Below the pieces are notes generated by a model, which saw nothing but the letters and a program-made list of their open reading frames with translations, was not told where the DNA came from and ran no database searches. Both the position numbers and the translations under genes were made by a program. From Neptunomonas qingdaonensis (lineage in GTDB: Bacteria; Pseudomonadota; Gammaproteobacteria; Pseudomonadales; Balneatricaceae), in assembly GCF_900113275.1 (NCBI RefSeq), contig NZ_FOOU01000017.1, forward strand, positions 1 through 64,000: DNA of 64,000 nucleotides, written 5' to 3'. Below are positions 49,743 through 59,876 of the stretch, piece by piece. The first letter of the stretch is position 1; every line of letters begins with the position of its first letter.

Positions 49743-50798
49743 ATGAGTCAGAATCATTGGGTCGCCAACGCAATACGTCTAATTGAAGCAGACTATAATC
49801 GTTCTGCTGATACTCATCTGATTAAGCTGGATATGTCGGTTTTTCCTGATATTGATATCTATTTAAAAGACGAATCTACGCACCCGACCGGTAGTTTAAA
49901 GCACCGTTTGGCCCGCTCGCTGTTTCTCTATGCGCTGTGTAATGGCTGGATTAAGCAAGGCACTCCGGTCATCGAAGCCTCATCAGGCAGTACTGCGATC
50001 TCTGAAGCATATTTTGCAAGGCTGCTTGGTTTGCCCTTTATCGCCGTGGTGCCTGAGGGAACGGCGCTACGAAAAATGCGACAAATTGCTTTCTACGGTG
50101 GGCAATGTCACCAAGTCGCGGCATCTAATGTGTGTCAGGCAGCGGCAGATATGGCGCACGAAATGGGTGGCCACTTTATGGATCAGTTTACTTACGCAGA
50201 ACGAGCCACCGACTGGCGTGGTAACAATAACATTGCAGAATCGATCTTTCGCCAGATGAGCGCGGAACGTTATCCTCAGCCGAGCTGGATCGTTATGAGT
50301 GCCGGGACGGGCGGAACCTCAGCGACGATTGGTCGGTACTTGCGATATCAGCAGTGCTGGCAACAACCGTCGCAGCTGTGTGTCGTAGATCCGGAGAACT
50401 CTGTATTTTTCGATTATTTCAATACAGGTGATAAATCCTTATCGATTCAACAAGGTTCGCGTATAGAGGGTATAGGGCGACCTCGGGTAGAGCCCTCTTT
50501 TTCTGCCGCTGTGATTGATCGCATGTTGCAGGTAGAAGGTAGTGAAAGTCTGGCGGCGGCACATTTTTTATCCGCTAAATTGGGACGGTTAGTGGGCGGC
50601 TCGACGGGCACAAATTTTGTGGGTGTGTTGACGTTGGCTGAAGAGATGAAGCAGCGTGATGAACGGGGGAGTATCGTAACCTTATTATGTGATGGGGGCG
50701 AGCGCTATCAAGATAGCTATTTTAATGATGAGTGGCTGGCGCAACGTGGATTTAATGTGGCAGAAAGAGTAAAACAGTTAGAAGAGCTTTATGAATAG
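49743..50798 (+). CDS. PLP-dependent cysteine synthase-fold enzyme (probable L-cysteine desulfhydrase)
   Basis: 351 residues of fold-type II. The PLP lysine is Lys53 in HPTGSLKHR, the phosphate loop is [12 protein letters not shown], and [18 protein letters not shown] replaces the usual TSGNTG of CysK. This pattern fits the Cds1-like cysteine desulfhydrase group rather than CysK/CysM. A divergent DecR-like regulator supports a cysteine degrading or detoxifying role. Substrate is inferred. AAGGAGAAGG precedes the ATG. Confidence 0.75.
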   Translation: MSQNHWVANAIRLIEADYNRSADTHLIKLDMSVFPDIDIYLKDESTHPTGSLKHRLARSLFLYALCNGWIKQGTPVIEASSGSTAISEAYFARLLGLPFIAVVPEGTALRKMRQIAFYGGQCHQVAASNVCQAAADMAHEMGGHFMDQFTYAERATDWRGNNNIAESIFRQMSAERYPQPSWIVMSAGTGGTSATIGRYLRYQQCWQQPSQLCVVDPENSVFFDYFNTGDKSLSIQQGSRIEGIGRPRVEPSFSAAVIDRMLQVEGSESLAAAHFLSAKLGRLVGGSTGTNFVGVLTLAEEMKQRDERGSIVTLLCDGGERYQDSYFNDEWLAQRGFNVAERVKQLEELYE

Positions 50799-50819
50799 TC
50801 TTTTATATTGGATTTTTTT

Positions 50820-50882
50820 ACAGAATAAAATCAATCCTGGCTATTAATCGACTATTTTATTCTGTTATAGTGGATTTTATTC
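50820..50882. promoter_or_regulatory. Candidate kbl-tdh operator array
   Basis: ACAGAATAAAAT (50820-50831) and ATTTTATTCTGT (50854-50865) are perfect 12-base inverted copies. A third partial copy, ATTTTATTC, lies at 50874-50882. All fall in the 110 bases between the cysteine gene and kbl. Confidence 0.5.
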
Positions 50883-50908
50883 CAATATTAAGGTTTTTCG
50901 GGGGTGGC

Positions 50909-52099
50909 ATGAAACGTTCAGACTTTCTGCAGCAATTGGCTGCACAGGCCGATCAGTTAAAGAGTGAAGGGTTATATAAAGCTGAGCGAGAGATTGTTTC
51001 TCCGCAGTCATCGCATATTCGTCTGCGCGATGGCAGTGATGTCATCAACTTTTGCGCCAATAACTATTTGGGGCTGGCGAACAATCCTGAACTGATCAGC
51101 GCGGCCAAGCAGGGCTTAGATGAGCATGGTTTTGGTATGTCATCGGTACGTTTTATATGCGGGACTCAGGACATTCACAAGCAACTCGAAGCCGCACTAA
51201 GCCAGTTTCTGGGAATGGAGGATTCCATTCTTTATTCGTCCTGTTTTGATGCCAATGGCGGGCTGTTCGAGACCCTGTTGGGTGAAGAGGACGCGATTAT
51301 CAGTGATGCCTTGAATCATGCCAGTATTATTGATGGTGTGCGTTTGAGTAAAGCGCGCCGATTACGTTATGCGAATAATAACCTGGCTGAATTGGAGCAA
51401 TGCCTGCAACAGTCACAGGATGCTCGTGTCAGATTAATTGCGACAGACGGCGTGTTTTCGATGGATGGTGTGATAGCCAACCTGCAAGGGATCTGTGATC
51501 TGGCTGATAAGTATAATGCGCTGGTAATGGTTGATGATTCGCATGCCGTTGGTTTTGTCGGAGAACATGGACGCGGCAGTCATGAATACTGCCAGGTAAT
51601 GGGCCGTGTCGACATTATTACCGGTACTCTGGGTAAGGCCTTAGGCGGAGCTTCTGGTGGTTACACCGCCGCAAAGCGTGAAGTCGTTGAATGGCTGCGG
51701 CAGCGCTCAAGGCCTTATCTGTTTTCCAACTCTGTAGCCCCTTCTATTGTTCAGGCGACATTGAAAGCGCTGGAGCTGGTCGGGCAGGGTGGCGACCTGC
51801 GTCAGCAGCTTAATAGCAATGCTGATTATTTCAGAACACAAATGGAGCGTGCCGGTTTTACGATGGCCGGGAGTGGCCATGCCATCATTCCGGTGATGAT
51901 AGGTGATGCGGCGCTGGCATCGGAGCTGTCGAATCGCTTACTCCAGGAGGGTATCTACGTGGTCGGATTCTCTTTTCCGGTCGTACCTAAAGGGCAGGCG
52001 AGAATTCGTACACAGATGTCGGCTGCACATAGCCGCGAGCAATTGGATCAGGCTATTGATGCCTTTACGCGGATTGGCCGCGAGCTGGGAATTATCTGA
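50909..52099 (+). CDS. kbl: 2-amino-3-ketobutyrate CoA ligase
   Basis: 396 residues (E. coli 398). PLP enzyme of the alpha-oxoamine synthase family; with Tdh it converts threonine to glycine and acetyl-CoA. [46 protein letters not shown] and the PLP-lysine block [14 protein letters not shown] are present. The ATG at 50909 follows GGGGTGG; a GTG at 50870 would add 13 residues from the repeat region. Confidence 0.96.
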   Translation: MKRSDFLQQLAAQADQLKSEGLYKAEREIVSPQSSHIRLRDGSDVINFCANNYLGLANNPELISAAKQGLDEHGFGMSSVRFICGTQDIHKQLEAALSQFLGMEDSILYSSCFDANGGLFETLLGEEDAIISDALNHASIIDGVRLSKARRLRYANNNLAELEQCLQQSQDARVRLIATDGVFSMDGVIANLQGICDLADKYNALVMVDDSHAVGFVGEHGRGSHEYCQVMGRVDIITGTLGKALGGASGGYTAAKREVVEWLRQRSRPYLFSNSVAPSIVQATLKALELVGQGGDLRQQLNSNADYFRTQMERAGFTMAGSGHAIIPVMIGDAALASELSNRLLQEGIYVVGFSFPVVPKGQARIRTQMSAAHSREQLDQAIDAFTRIGRELGII

Positions 52100-52110
52100 G
52101 GAGAGATGGC

Positions 52111-53139
52111 ATGAAAGCGCTGGCAAAACTTTATCCACAGGAAGGGATCTGGTTACATGAAACGGATAAACCGGCAGTAGGCCATAACGACTTGTTAATA
52201 AAAATTCGTAAAACCGCCATCTGTGGTACCGATGTACATATTTATAACTGGGATGAATGGTCACAGAAAACCATTCCAGTACCGATGACGGTGGGCCATG
52301 AGTATGTGGGCACGGTGGTCGAGATTGGTTGTGAAGTCGAGGGGTTCACGGTGGGTGACCGGGTTTCGGGTGAGGGACACATCACTTGTGGTCATTGTCG
52401 AAACTGTCGGGCGGGGCGGCGTCACCTCTGCCGAAATACGCAGGGTGTGGGTGTGAATCGTTCGGGATCCTTTGCTGAATACTTATCACTGCCGGCGGTG
52501 AATGCTTTTAAAATCCCCGATAATATATCGGATGACTTTGCCGCTATTTTTGACCCGTTCGGCAATGCGGTGCATACCGCATTGTCATTTGATCTGGTGG
52601 GTGAGGATGTGCTGATTACCGGTGCGGGGCCGATTGGCATTATGGCGGCGGCAGTCGCACGTCATGTTGGTGCTCGTCATGTAGTACTGACCGATATCAA
52701 TGACTATCGTTTATCGCTGGCCAATAAAATGGGAGTCGTACATACCGTTAATGTTGCCGAGCAATCTCTGCAAGACAAAATGTCAGAGTTGCAGATGACC
52801 GAAGGCTTCGATGTTGGTTTAGAGATGTCGGGTGCGCCGCCCGCCTTTCGCTCTATGCTGGATGTGATGAATCATGGCGGAAAAGTGGCCATGTTAGGTA
52901 TCCCTTCCGGTGATATGGCCATTGACTGGACTAAGGTGATTTTTAAAGGACTGATTCTGAAAGGGATATACGGCAGAGAGATGTTCGAAACCTGGTATAA
53001 AATGGCCAGCATTATTCAATCAGGGCTGGATCTTACCCCGATTATTACACATCACTTCCCACTGGAAGATTTCCAGCAGGGGTTTGATGTAATGCGCTCA
53101 GGTGCTTCGGGTAAGGTCATACTCGATTGGCCTGAATGA
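52111..53139 (+). CDS. tdh: L-threonine 3-dehydrogenase
   Basis: 342 residues, zinc medium-chain dehydrogenase. Catalytic zinc ligands Cys38 and His63-Glu64, structural zinc Cys93, 96, 99 and 107, NAD fold [19 protein letters not shown]. It oxidises threonine to 2-amino-3-ketobutyrate for Kbl. Eleven bases after kbl with GAGGAGA, thus an operon. Confidence 0.97.
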   Translation: MKALAKLYPQEGIWLHETDKPAVGHNDLLIKIRKTAICGTDVHIYNWDEWSQKTIPVPMTVGHEYVGTVVEIGCEVEGFTVGDRVSGEGHITCGHCRNCRAGRRHLCRNTQGVGVNRSGSFAEYLSLPAVNAFKIPDNISDDFAAIFDPFGNAVHTALSFDLVGEDVLITGAGPIGIMAAAVARHVGARHVVLTDINDYRLSLANKMGVVHTVNVAEQSLQDKMSELQMTEGFDVGLEMSGAPPAFRSMLDVMNHGGKVAMLGIPSGDMAIDWTKVIFKGLILKGIYGREMFETWYKMASIIQSGLDLTPIITHHFPLEDFQQGFDVMRSGASGKVILDWPE

Positions 53140-53152
53140 GTGAGTCAATACT

Positions 53153-53764
53153 TTAGCGCTTATGCACGACCAGAAATGCCCGGGCAGTGATGCTTCCCGG
53201 ATTTTTTATGCAATGTTGAATATCGGCTGGGTAGCGTAACGTATCGCCTAATGATCCGGTTTCACTGACCTCTTCGCGCTCAGCTCTCAGTTCAGCTCTT
53301 AACTCAACTCTCATCTGGCCTTCAATCACAGACAGGTGCTCCTGAGTACCGCGCACATGTGCTTCAGATTCCAGTTGGCTGCCCGGTTGAATGATGAGCT
53401 GATACCACTCAAATTCAGTGGCGGTGTCTACCGGGTTTAAAGCAATGAGCTCACACCCCTTATCTTTACTGCGCATTCTAGGGGTATTGATCGCGTTTTG
53501 CCGTTCGATAACCGGAGGCGGATTTTCGCTGCTGTTATGTGCCAGCTCATCAATGCTGACGCCCAGTGCCTGGGTAATATTCCACAGGTTAGTGAAAGTC
53601 GGATTGGCATTGCCGCGCTCTATTTCGGAGAGCATGGAGCGGGACACATTAGAAAGCTCTGCCAGTTGCAATAGATTGAGTCCCAGGGCTTTGCGGCGCT
53701 GCTTCATGGCCGCTCCAAGGTTAGGTGTGCTTCTGTGACTTACGGACAATTCCTGCATCCTCAT
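53153..53764 (-). CDS. XRE-family regulator with cupin domain
   Basis: 203 residues. HTH at about 18-72 (MKQRRKALGLNLLQLAELSNVSRSMLSEIERGNANPTFTNLWNI) and a C-terminal cupin domain (about 115-200) likely to sense a small molecule. A short repeated ELRAELRAE insertion sits in the cupin loop. It converges on tdh with only 13 bases between, so it may regulate kbl-tdh; ligand unknown. A TCATAA/TTATGA inverted repeat (53761-53782) overlaps its own start. Confidence 0.8.
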   Translation of the reverse strand: MRMQELSVSHRSTPNLGAAMKQRRKALGLNLLQLAELSNVSRSMLSEIERGNANPTFTNLWNITQALGVSIDELAHNSSENPPPVIERQNAINTPRMRSKDKGCELIALNPVDTATEFEWYQLIIQPGSQLESEAHVRGTQEHLSVIEGQMRVELRAELRAEREEVSETGSLGDTLRYPADIQHCIKNPGSITARAFLVVHKR

Positions 53765-53885
53765 AAAAGATAGCGCTTATGATAAAACACTCGAAGGTAT
53801 TTGTCCTTAATCAACAGGGGCGATCTGGTCAGGCGTGAATTAGATAAGTTTGATATAAGTCATATATTGATAAGCGAACAAAGAG

Positions 53886-53904
53886 GATAATCATTCTCAT
53901 TATC
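53886..53904. promoter_or_regulatory. Fur box of feoAB
   Basis: GATAATCATTCTCATTATC matches 16 of 19 positions of the classical Fur consensus and is 22 bases upstream of feoA, where it would cover the promoter. Confidence 0.85.
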
Positions 53905-53926
53905 TTCTAATGAGAGGTGTTGTGAC

Positions 53927-54163
53927 GTGACACTTGATTCTTTAACACGTGGTCAGCGGTGTGAAATTCTGAATATTGCAGGCCCGGACGCATTGCGACA
54001 ACGTTTGGCAACGCTAGGGGTTTTGCGCGGGCAGAGCATTCAGCTTGCTGCCGTCTCCCCTTGGGGAAACCCAAGAGTTTATCGGTTGGGGCGACAGCAG
54101 ATATGTCTACGCAATGAAGAAGCAGTCTATATTACGGTAACGGATCAAGGTAACGGACGGTGA
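53927..54163 (+). CDS. feoA: Ferrous iron transport protein A
   Basis: 78 residues, SH3-like fold: TLDSLTRGQRCEILNIAG...LRQRLATLGVLRGQSIQLAAVSPWGNPRVYRLGRQQICLRNEEA. A cytosolic helper of FeoB. The start is GTG preceded by GAGAGGTG. Overlaps feoB. No feoC follows. Confidence 0.92.
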   Translation: MTLDSLTRGQRCEILNIAGPDALRQRLATLGVLRGQSIQLAAVSPWGNPRVYRLGRQQICLRNEEAVYITVTDQGNGR

Positions 54164-56142
54164 ATAACATGCATTTTACGGTTGCGTTGGTGGGGAATCC
54201 TAACTGTGGCAAAACCTCTTTGTTTAACCTGCTGACGGGCGCCCGGCAGCGAACCGGTAACATGGCCGGCGTCACAGTCGATGTTAAACAGGGAGCGCGT
54301 GAGCATAAAGGGCTAACCCTGACCTTTGTTGACCTGCCTGGCATCTATTCGTTAAGCCAAAATAGGGTTGAGGAGCGGGTCGCACGCGATTATCTGTTGA
54401 ATACTCCCCCTGATTTTGTGCTGAATGTTTTGGATGCCAGTCATCTATCACGCCATTTGGCGTTAACGACTCAGCTATTGGAGCAGGGCCTGCCCACCAT
54501 GCTGGCATTGAATATGATGGATGAAGCGGCGCGTCTGCGTTGTGTCCCCGATATTAAACAGTTATCGAAACAGCTGGGTGTGCCGGTGTTGCCCAGTGAT
54601 GGACGCAAATCTGCTGCGATCGAGCCTCTGTTGGATCAACTGGTAGCCTCCTTGTTAGCCAACCATCAGCATCAGGCATCACTGATAACCACCTGTAGTG
54701 CGCTGATGATTAATTATGAGCCTCATGTCGAACAAGCCATACAGCAACTGACTCAGAAAAATATATCACGTTGGCAGGCTGTGCAGAGTTTAGAGGCCGC
54801 AGGCGATGTCGGTTTTCCAATATCAGAGGAGGTGCGGCAAACGCTATCGGATCAATTAACACTGTTGGCGCAAAGGCATGATGAAACGGCTACTGAACTG
54901 ATTACCGCCGGTCGTTATGGGTACATTCATGGACTGTTTCATGAAATAGATGAAGCCCATATTGATATAAGTCGGTTGGATACCTGGTTAGATGCGATAA
55001 CGCTCAACCGTTGGTTGGGTTTGCCGCTGTTCTTTTTTGCGTTATGGCTTATTTTTGAAGCGACATTCACCTTGGGTGCTTACCCTGCTGACTGGATTGA
55101 TCAGACGGTAGGGTTGATCGGCGAAGGAGTGACACATTGGCTACCTGATACGCTGTTTCGTAATGTTATTACGGATGGCTTACTGGCTGGAGTCGGAGGG
55201 GTTTTAGTTTTTTTACCGAATGTGGTGTTGTTGTTTTTATTTATAGCGATACTTGAGCAAAGTGGATATATGGCACGCGCTGCTTTTCTGACAGATCGGG
55301 TGATGAGCAAAGTCGGCTTACATGGCAAGGCGTTTGTGCCGCTGGTCATGGGTTTTGGCTGTAATGTACCGGCGATTATGGCAACGCGGACTATTGAGGA
55401 GCCCAGGGCGCGCTTGATTACCATTTTGATCAATCCCTTTATGAGCTGCTCGGCACGTTTGCCGGTATATGTTCTATTGGCAGGGATCTTCTTTGCAGAT
55501 AATGCAGGCAGTGCACTTTTTGGCATACATATGCTGGGGATTATGGTTGCCTTTGTTATTGCCGCGCTTTTATCTCGCTGGTTGCCGGCGCAGCCAAATG
55601 AGATTTTTATCATGGAACTGCCGCCTTGGCGCTGGCCCTCCTTCCGCTCGCTGATGATGCATGTGTGGGATAAAGTACAGGATTTTCTACATAAGGTAGG
55701 GGGTGTGATTCTGGTCGGTTCGATGGCTGTTTGGGTGTTACAAACGTTTCCTATGCAGGGCGAAATGTCATTTCTGGAGCAGCTCGGACGCTGGATGGCA
55801 CCGCTTTTTGCCCCTTTAGGCTTTCAGTGGCAGGAAACCGTTGCGCTGCTGTCGGGCTTTCTTGCAAAAGAGGTCATTGCGGCAACGCTGGCTATGGTTT
55901 ATCAGGTGAACGCAGAAGATATGGGTGGTTTGCAGTTAGCGATGCAAGCGGGCTTAGCGCCGGCTGCAGGTTTAGCCTTGATGGTGTTTACCTTGCTCTA
56001 CATGCCTTGTCTGGCTACGTTGGCAGTGATACGGCGGGAAACCGGTAGCTGGCGTTGGGCTGCACTCTCTATTTTCTCAGGGTTAGTGCTGGCGTGGTTG
56101 GGTGGATGGATGGCATTTAATCTGGGTGGGTTGTTTTTCTAA
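54160..56142 (+). CDS. feoB: Ferrous iron transporter FeoB
   Basis: 660 residues. N-terminal G-domain (G1 GNPNCGKTS, G3 DLPGIYSL, then LNMMDEA) and a membrane domain with two Gate repeats (FLPNVVLLFLFIAILEQSGYMARAAFL; MGFGCNVPAIMATRTIEEPRARL). It takes up Fe(II). The start is given as the GTG overlapping feoA; ATG 54169 (MHFTVALVGNPN) is equally possible. Shorter than E. coli FeoB (773), as in many proteobacteria. Confidence 0.95.
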   Translation: MNNMHFTVALVGNPNCGKTSLFNLLTGARQRTGNMAGVTVDVKQGAREHKGLTLTFVDLPGIYSLSQNRVEERVARDYLLNTPPDFVLNVLDASHLSRHLALTTQLLEQGLPTMLALNMMDEAARLRCVPDIKQLSKQLGVPVLPSDGRKSAAIEPLLDQLVASLLANHQHQASLITTCSALMINYEPHVEQAIQQLTQKNISRWQAVQSLEAAGDVGFPISEEVRQTLSDQLTLLAQRHDETATELITAGRYGYIHGLFHEIDEAHIDISRLDTWLDAITLNRWLGLPLFFFALWLIFEATFTLGAYPADWIDQTVGLIGEGVTHWLPDTLFRNVITDGLLAGVGGVLVFLPNVVLLFLFIAILEQSGYMARAAFLTDRVMSKVGLHGKAFVPLVMGFGCNVPAIMATRTIEEPRARLITILINPFMSCSARLPVYVLLAGIFFADNAGSALFGIHMLGIMVAFVIAALLSRWLPAQPNEIFIMELPPWRWPSFRSLMMHVWDKVQDFLHKVGGVILVGSMAVWVLQTFPMQGEMSFLEQLGRWMAPLFAPLGFQWQETVALLSGFLAKEVIAATLAMVYQVNAEDMGGLQLAMQAGLAPAAGLALMVFTLLYMPCLATLAVIRRETGSWRWAALSIFSGLVLAWLGGWMAFNLGGLFF

Positions 56143-56228
56143 GGGTGGGTACTCTTTAATTTGCGTCAACTTGCGCCTTAAATTTTGTTGATCTGGGTCA
56201 CATCTGGTTAATTATTAAGCATCACGGG

Positions 56229-56257
56229 CTTGAATCGGACGAGTAATAACCCCATAT
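56229..56257 (+). promoter_or_regulatory. Heat-shock (sigma-32) promoter of clpB
   Basis: CTTGAAT at 56229-56235 and CCCCATAT at 56250-56257 with a 14-base spacer, an excellent sigma-32 match. It lies 61 bases upstream of the clpB ATG. Confidence 0.88.
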
Positions 56258-56318
56258 CAGATGCAAAGAGACAGCAGTCACGTCCTAATGATGGCTGCTT
56301 ACAAGGAGAAAATTATCT

Positions 56319-58898
56319 ATGCGGCCCGATAAATTTACATCAAAACTTCAGGATGCCTTAGGTGAAGCGCAATCGTTAGCTGTGGGTAAGGATCATAACC
56401 ATATAGAGCCTATTCATTTACTAGCGGCTTTTCTGCAACAGCAGGATAGTTCCGTTCGTCCATTGCTGTCACAGGCCGGTGCTGCGCTTCCGCAGCTTGC
56501 TCGCAGTGTGGGTGAAGCGCTGGATCGTTTGCCACAAGTACAAAGCCCGGATGGCGAGATCCGTCTGTCACAGAATATGGCACGTATCTTTAATCTGACG
56601 GATAAACTTGCACAAAAGCGTGGCGATCAATTTATCGCCAGTGAGCTGATTGTATTAGCGATGGTTGATGATAAAAGCGATGTCGGCAAGGTATTACGTG
56701 ATGCCGGTGTCACTAAACAATCATTAGAAGAGGCGATCAATAATATGCGTGGCGGTGATAGTGTTAATGATCCTAATGCTGAAGGGAGTCGTCAGGCATT
56801 AGATAAGTATTGTGTTGATCTCACCGAGCAGGCAGAGCTGGGTAAACTGGACCCGGTGATTGGTCGTGACGATGAAATTCGCCGTACCATTCAGGTGCTG
56901 CAGCGTCGTACTAAAAACAACCCGGTTCTTATCGGGGAGCCGGGTGTAGGTAAAACAGCCATTGTTGAAGGCTTGGCGCAACGTATTGTCAATGGGGAAG
57001 TGCCCGAAGGCCTGAAGCGTAAAAAAGTGCTTTCACTGGATATGGGGTCGTTAATTGCCGGTGCAAAATTCCGTGGTGAATTTGAAGAGCGTCTCAAAGC
57101 GGTACTGAACGAGCTGTCTAAACAGGAAGGTCAGATCATTCTCTTTATTGATGAGCTACATACCATGGTCGGTGCCGGTAAAGGCGAAGGCGCCATGGAT
57201 GCCGGCAATATGCTCAAGCCTGCGTTAGCACGTGGTGAACTGCATTGTGTCGGTGCGACGACGCTGGATGAGTATCGACAGTATGTAGAGAAAGATGCTG
57301 CGCTGGAGCGTCGTTTCCAGAAAGTCATAGTAGATGAACCTACAGAAGAAGATACTGTTGCCATTTTGCGTGGTTTGAAGCAGCGCTATGAAGTTCATCA
57401 TGGTGTAGAAATTACTGACTCTGCGATTATCGCGGCGGCGAAACTATCACAGCGCTATATTACGGATCGTCAGTTACCAGATAAGGCGATCGATCTGATC
57501 GATGAGGCCGGTTCGCGTATTCGCATGGAAATGGACTCAAAACCAGAAGATCTGGATCGTCTCGAACGTCGTCTGATTCAGCTGAAAATGGAACGTGAGG
57601 CGCTGAAAAAAGAGAAAGATGAGGCGGCCCGTAAGCGGTTGGATGAGCTGGAAAAAACCATTGCGACGCTTGAACGTGAATTCGCCGATCTGGATGATAT
57701 CTGGAAAGCGGAAAAAGCGGCCTTGCAGGGCTCTCAGAAGGTCAATGAGGCGTTAGATCAGGCCTTAGTAGAGTTGGAGCAGGTGAAGCGATCCGGGGAT
57801 CTGGCGAAAGCCTCTGAGCTGCAATATGGGATCATCCCTGAATTGAAAAAGCAGCTGGCTGCTGCCAGTGAAGCGGAAGAAACGGGCCAGGAAAGTAATA
57901 AACTGCTGCGCAATAAAGTGACCGAAGAAGAGGTGGCTGAAGTTGTCGCGCGTTGGACAGGTATCCCTGTTAGTAAAATGCTGGAAGGTGAGCGCGAAAA
58001 ACTGTTGCGTATGGAAGATGCGCTGCATGATCGGGTTGTTGGCCAGAGTGAAGCGGTTATTGCTGTCTCCAATGCCGTGCGACGTTCGCGTGCCGGTTTA
58101 TCTGATCCAAACCGCCCTAATGGTAGTTTTCTGTTTCTCGGCCCAACCGGTGTGGGTAAAACCGAGCTGTGTAAAGCATTGGCCAATTACCTGTTCGACA
58201 CTGACGATGCGATGGTGCGCATTGATATGTCCGAGTTTATGGAGAAACACTCAGTTGCCCGCTTGATTGGTGCACCTCCGGGCTATGTCGGCTACGAAGA
58301 AGGAGGCTATCTGACCGAAGCCGTTCGTCGTAAACCTTATTCGGTATTGTTGTTGGATGAGGTGGAGAAAGCACATCCTGATGTCTTCAATATCCTGTTG
58401 CAAGTGTTAGAGGATGGCCGTTTAACCGATGGTCAGGGCCGTACGGTTGATTTCAGAAATACTATTGTTGTTATGACCTCTAACCTTGGGTCGCATCTGA
58501 TACAGAGTTTCAGTGATGACGACGATTACGATCTGATGAAAAGAGCGGTGATGGAAGAAGTGGGTTCCCACTTCCGTCCTGAAGTGATCAATCGTATTGA
58601 TGAAGTGGTGGTATTCCATAGTCTGCGCAAAGATCAGGTGGCAGGTATTGCGACTATCCAGTTGGAGCGTTTACGCCAGCGTTTGGCGGAACGGGATTTA
58701 ACCTTGACCCTGACATCGACAGCGCTCGACAAGCTGGTGGAAGTAGGATTCGAGCCTATCTATGGTGCGCGTCCGTTGAAACGAGCGATTCAGCAATGGA
58801 TAGAAAACCCATTGGCGCAGGCTTTACTGGCGGGTAAATATCTGCCGGGGACTGAGATAGCCGTGGATGTCGAGGCGGGAGAGTTTGTGTTCCGCTAA
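56319..58898 (+). CDS. clpB: ATP-dependent disaggregase ClpB
   Basis: 859 residues (E. coli 857). N-domain (1-140), NBD1 with Walker A GEPGVGKT near 206, coiled-coil middle domain (about 410-520, rich in Glu/Lys/Ala), NBD2 with [12 protein letters not shown] near 607 and [13 protein letters not shown] pore-loop region. It solubilises aggregated protein with DnaK. AAGGAG precedes the start. Followed by a terminator. Confidence 0.97.
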   Translation: MRPDKFTSKLQDALGEAQSLAVGKDHNHIEPIHLLAAFLQQQDSSVRPLLSQAGAALPQLARSVGEALDRLPQVQSPDGEIRLSQNMARIFNLTDKLAQKRGDQFIASELIVLAMVDDKSDVGKVLRDAGVTKQSLEEAINNMRGGDSVNDPNAEGSRQALDKYCVDLTEQAELGKLDPVIGRDDEIRRTIQVLQRRTKNNPVLIGEPGVGKTAIVEGLAQRIVNGEVPEGLKRKKVLSLDMGSLIAGAKFRGEFEERLKAVLNELSKQEGQIILFIDELHTMVGAGKGEGAMDAGNMLKPALARGELHCVGATTLDEYRQYVEKDAALERRFQKVIVDEPTEEDTVAILRGLKQRYEVHHGVEITDSAIIAAAKLSQRYITDRQLPDKAIDLIDEAGSRIRMEMDSKPEDLDRLERRLIQLKMEREALKKEKDEAARKRLDELEKTIATLEREFADLDDIWKAEKAALQGSQKVNEALDQALVELEQVKRSGDLAKASELQYGIIPELKKQLAAASEAEETGQESNKLLRNKVTEEEVAEVVARWTGIPVSKMLEGEREKLLRMEDALHDRVVGQSEAVIAVSNAVRRSRAGLSDPNRPNGSFLFLGPTGVGKTELCKALANYLFDTDDAMVRIDMSEFMEKHSVARLIGAPPGYVGYEEGGYLTEAVRRKPYSVLLLDEVEKAHPDVFNILLQVLEDGRLTDGQGRTVDFRNTIVVMTSNLGSHLIQSFSDDDDYDLMKRAVMEEVGSHFRPEVINRIDEVVVFHSLRKDQVAGIATIQLERLRQRLAERDLTLTLTSTALDKLVEVGFEPIYGARPLKRAIQQWIENPLAQALLAGKYLPGTEIAVDVEAGEFVFR

Positions 58899-58952
58899 AC
58901 TCTTCATAGGGGAATAATAGGGAAATAATCGAGGAATATTGCAGGTTCTGCT

Positions 58953-58981
58953 AAGCCCGTCATCGTGACGGGCTTTTTTTT
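58953..58981 (+). terminator. Terminator after clpB
   Basis: AAGCCCGTCA (58953-58962) and TGACGGGCTT (58966-58975) with a 3-base loop and a T8 run. Confidence 0.93.
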
Positions 58982-59096
58982 GTGTTTTCTAAATACTGGA
59001 GAATACGCAGGTTATGGCCTATTTTAATCTTACTGACCGAGCATCTGTCAGTGAGTTTCCTGTTTTGCGGTTCGGCCCGTTTTTAGAGAGTAGTAG

Positions 59097-59876
59097 ATGA
59101 AGAGTCTGAAAGTATTAATCGTTGATGATGCTAAGTTTATTTGTGAACTCGTCACTAAAATAGTCAGTGATGCATTTCCTGAAGCAACGGTTAAAGCAGC
59201 GTTTAATGGCGAAGAAGCACAGGTATTACTGACGTCAGGTGCGTTTGATATCATTTTGTGTGATTGGGAGATGCCCAAAATGAGTGGCTTGGAAGTGCTG
59301 AAATGGACGCGTGCACAACCCCGATATAAAACGGTTCCGTTTGTCATGGTGACTAGCCGGGGTGAGCGTGAATATGTCCTTAAGGCAATTCATGCGGGTG
59401 TTAATGATTATCTGGGCAAACCGTTTTCAAAAGAGCAGCTTATACAGAAAATAAATAAAGTGTTGCATAAGCAGAAAGCACCGGATGTGATCCAGCAGGC
59501 TAAGGCCGCTAAAATGTTGGCAGAGGAACAGCAGGAAAATGTACCGCCATCCAGGAGTGTGCTCAAGCCTAAGGGAATGGCGTATCTGCGGGTGGGGGAT
59601 CAGGTGTACAAATGTGCGATTAAAGATATGAGCCTGAAAGATGTGCTGGTGGTTGTTAAAAATGAGGGTGAATTCCCTCAGGTGCTGGATCAGGCGGTTA
59701 TTGATATTGAGCAGTTATCGGGTGACAGTGTGGCACGTGTGAATGGATTTATTCAGATGGTGGAGGCTGCCGACGTGCATATTAACTCTGCTTTTATCAA
59801 TATCAGGATCACCCTGGTAGATGATGATCCTGATAAAATGGCGCACCTTTCTAAATATATTGCCAGTGTCCGCTAG
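59097..59876 (+). CDS. CheY-like response regulator with extra C-terminal domain
   Basis: 259 residues. REC domain (1-125): acidic pair at Asp10-Asp11, phospho-acceptor Asp56 (ILCDWEMP), Thr86, Lys108 (GKPF). A linker (about 126-155) precedes a 100-residue C-terminal domain starting KPKGMAYLRVGDQVYKCAIKDMSLKDVLVVV. It resembles a PilZ fold, but the RxxxR and DxSxxG c-di-GMP motifs are absent or degenerate (KDMSLKD). Output unknown. No histidine kinase adjacent. Convergent with the epimerase, overlapping by 4 bases. Confidence 0.75.
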   Translation: MKSLKVLIVDDAKFICELVTKIVSDAFPEATVKAAFNGEEAQVLLTSGAFDIILCDWEMPKMSGLEVLKWTRAQPRYKTVPFVMVTSRGEREYVLKAIHAGVNDYLGKPFSKEQLIQKINKVLHKQKAPDVIQQAKAAKMLAEEQQENVPPSRSVLKPKGMAYLRVGDQVYKCAIKDMSLKDVLVVVKNEGEFPQVLDQAVIDIEQLSGDSVARVNGFIQMVEAADVHINSAFINIRITLVDDDPDKMAHLSKYIASVR

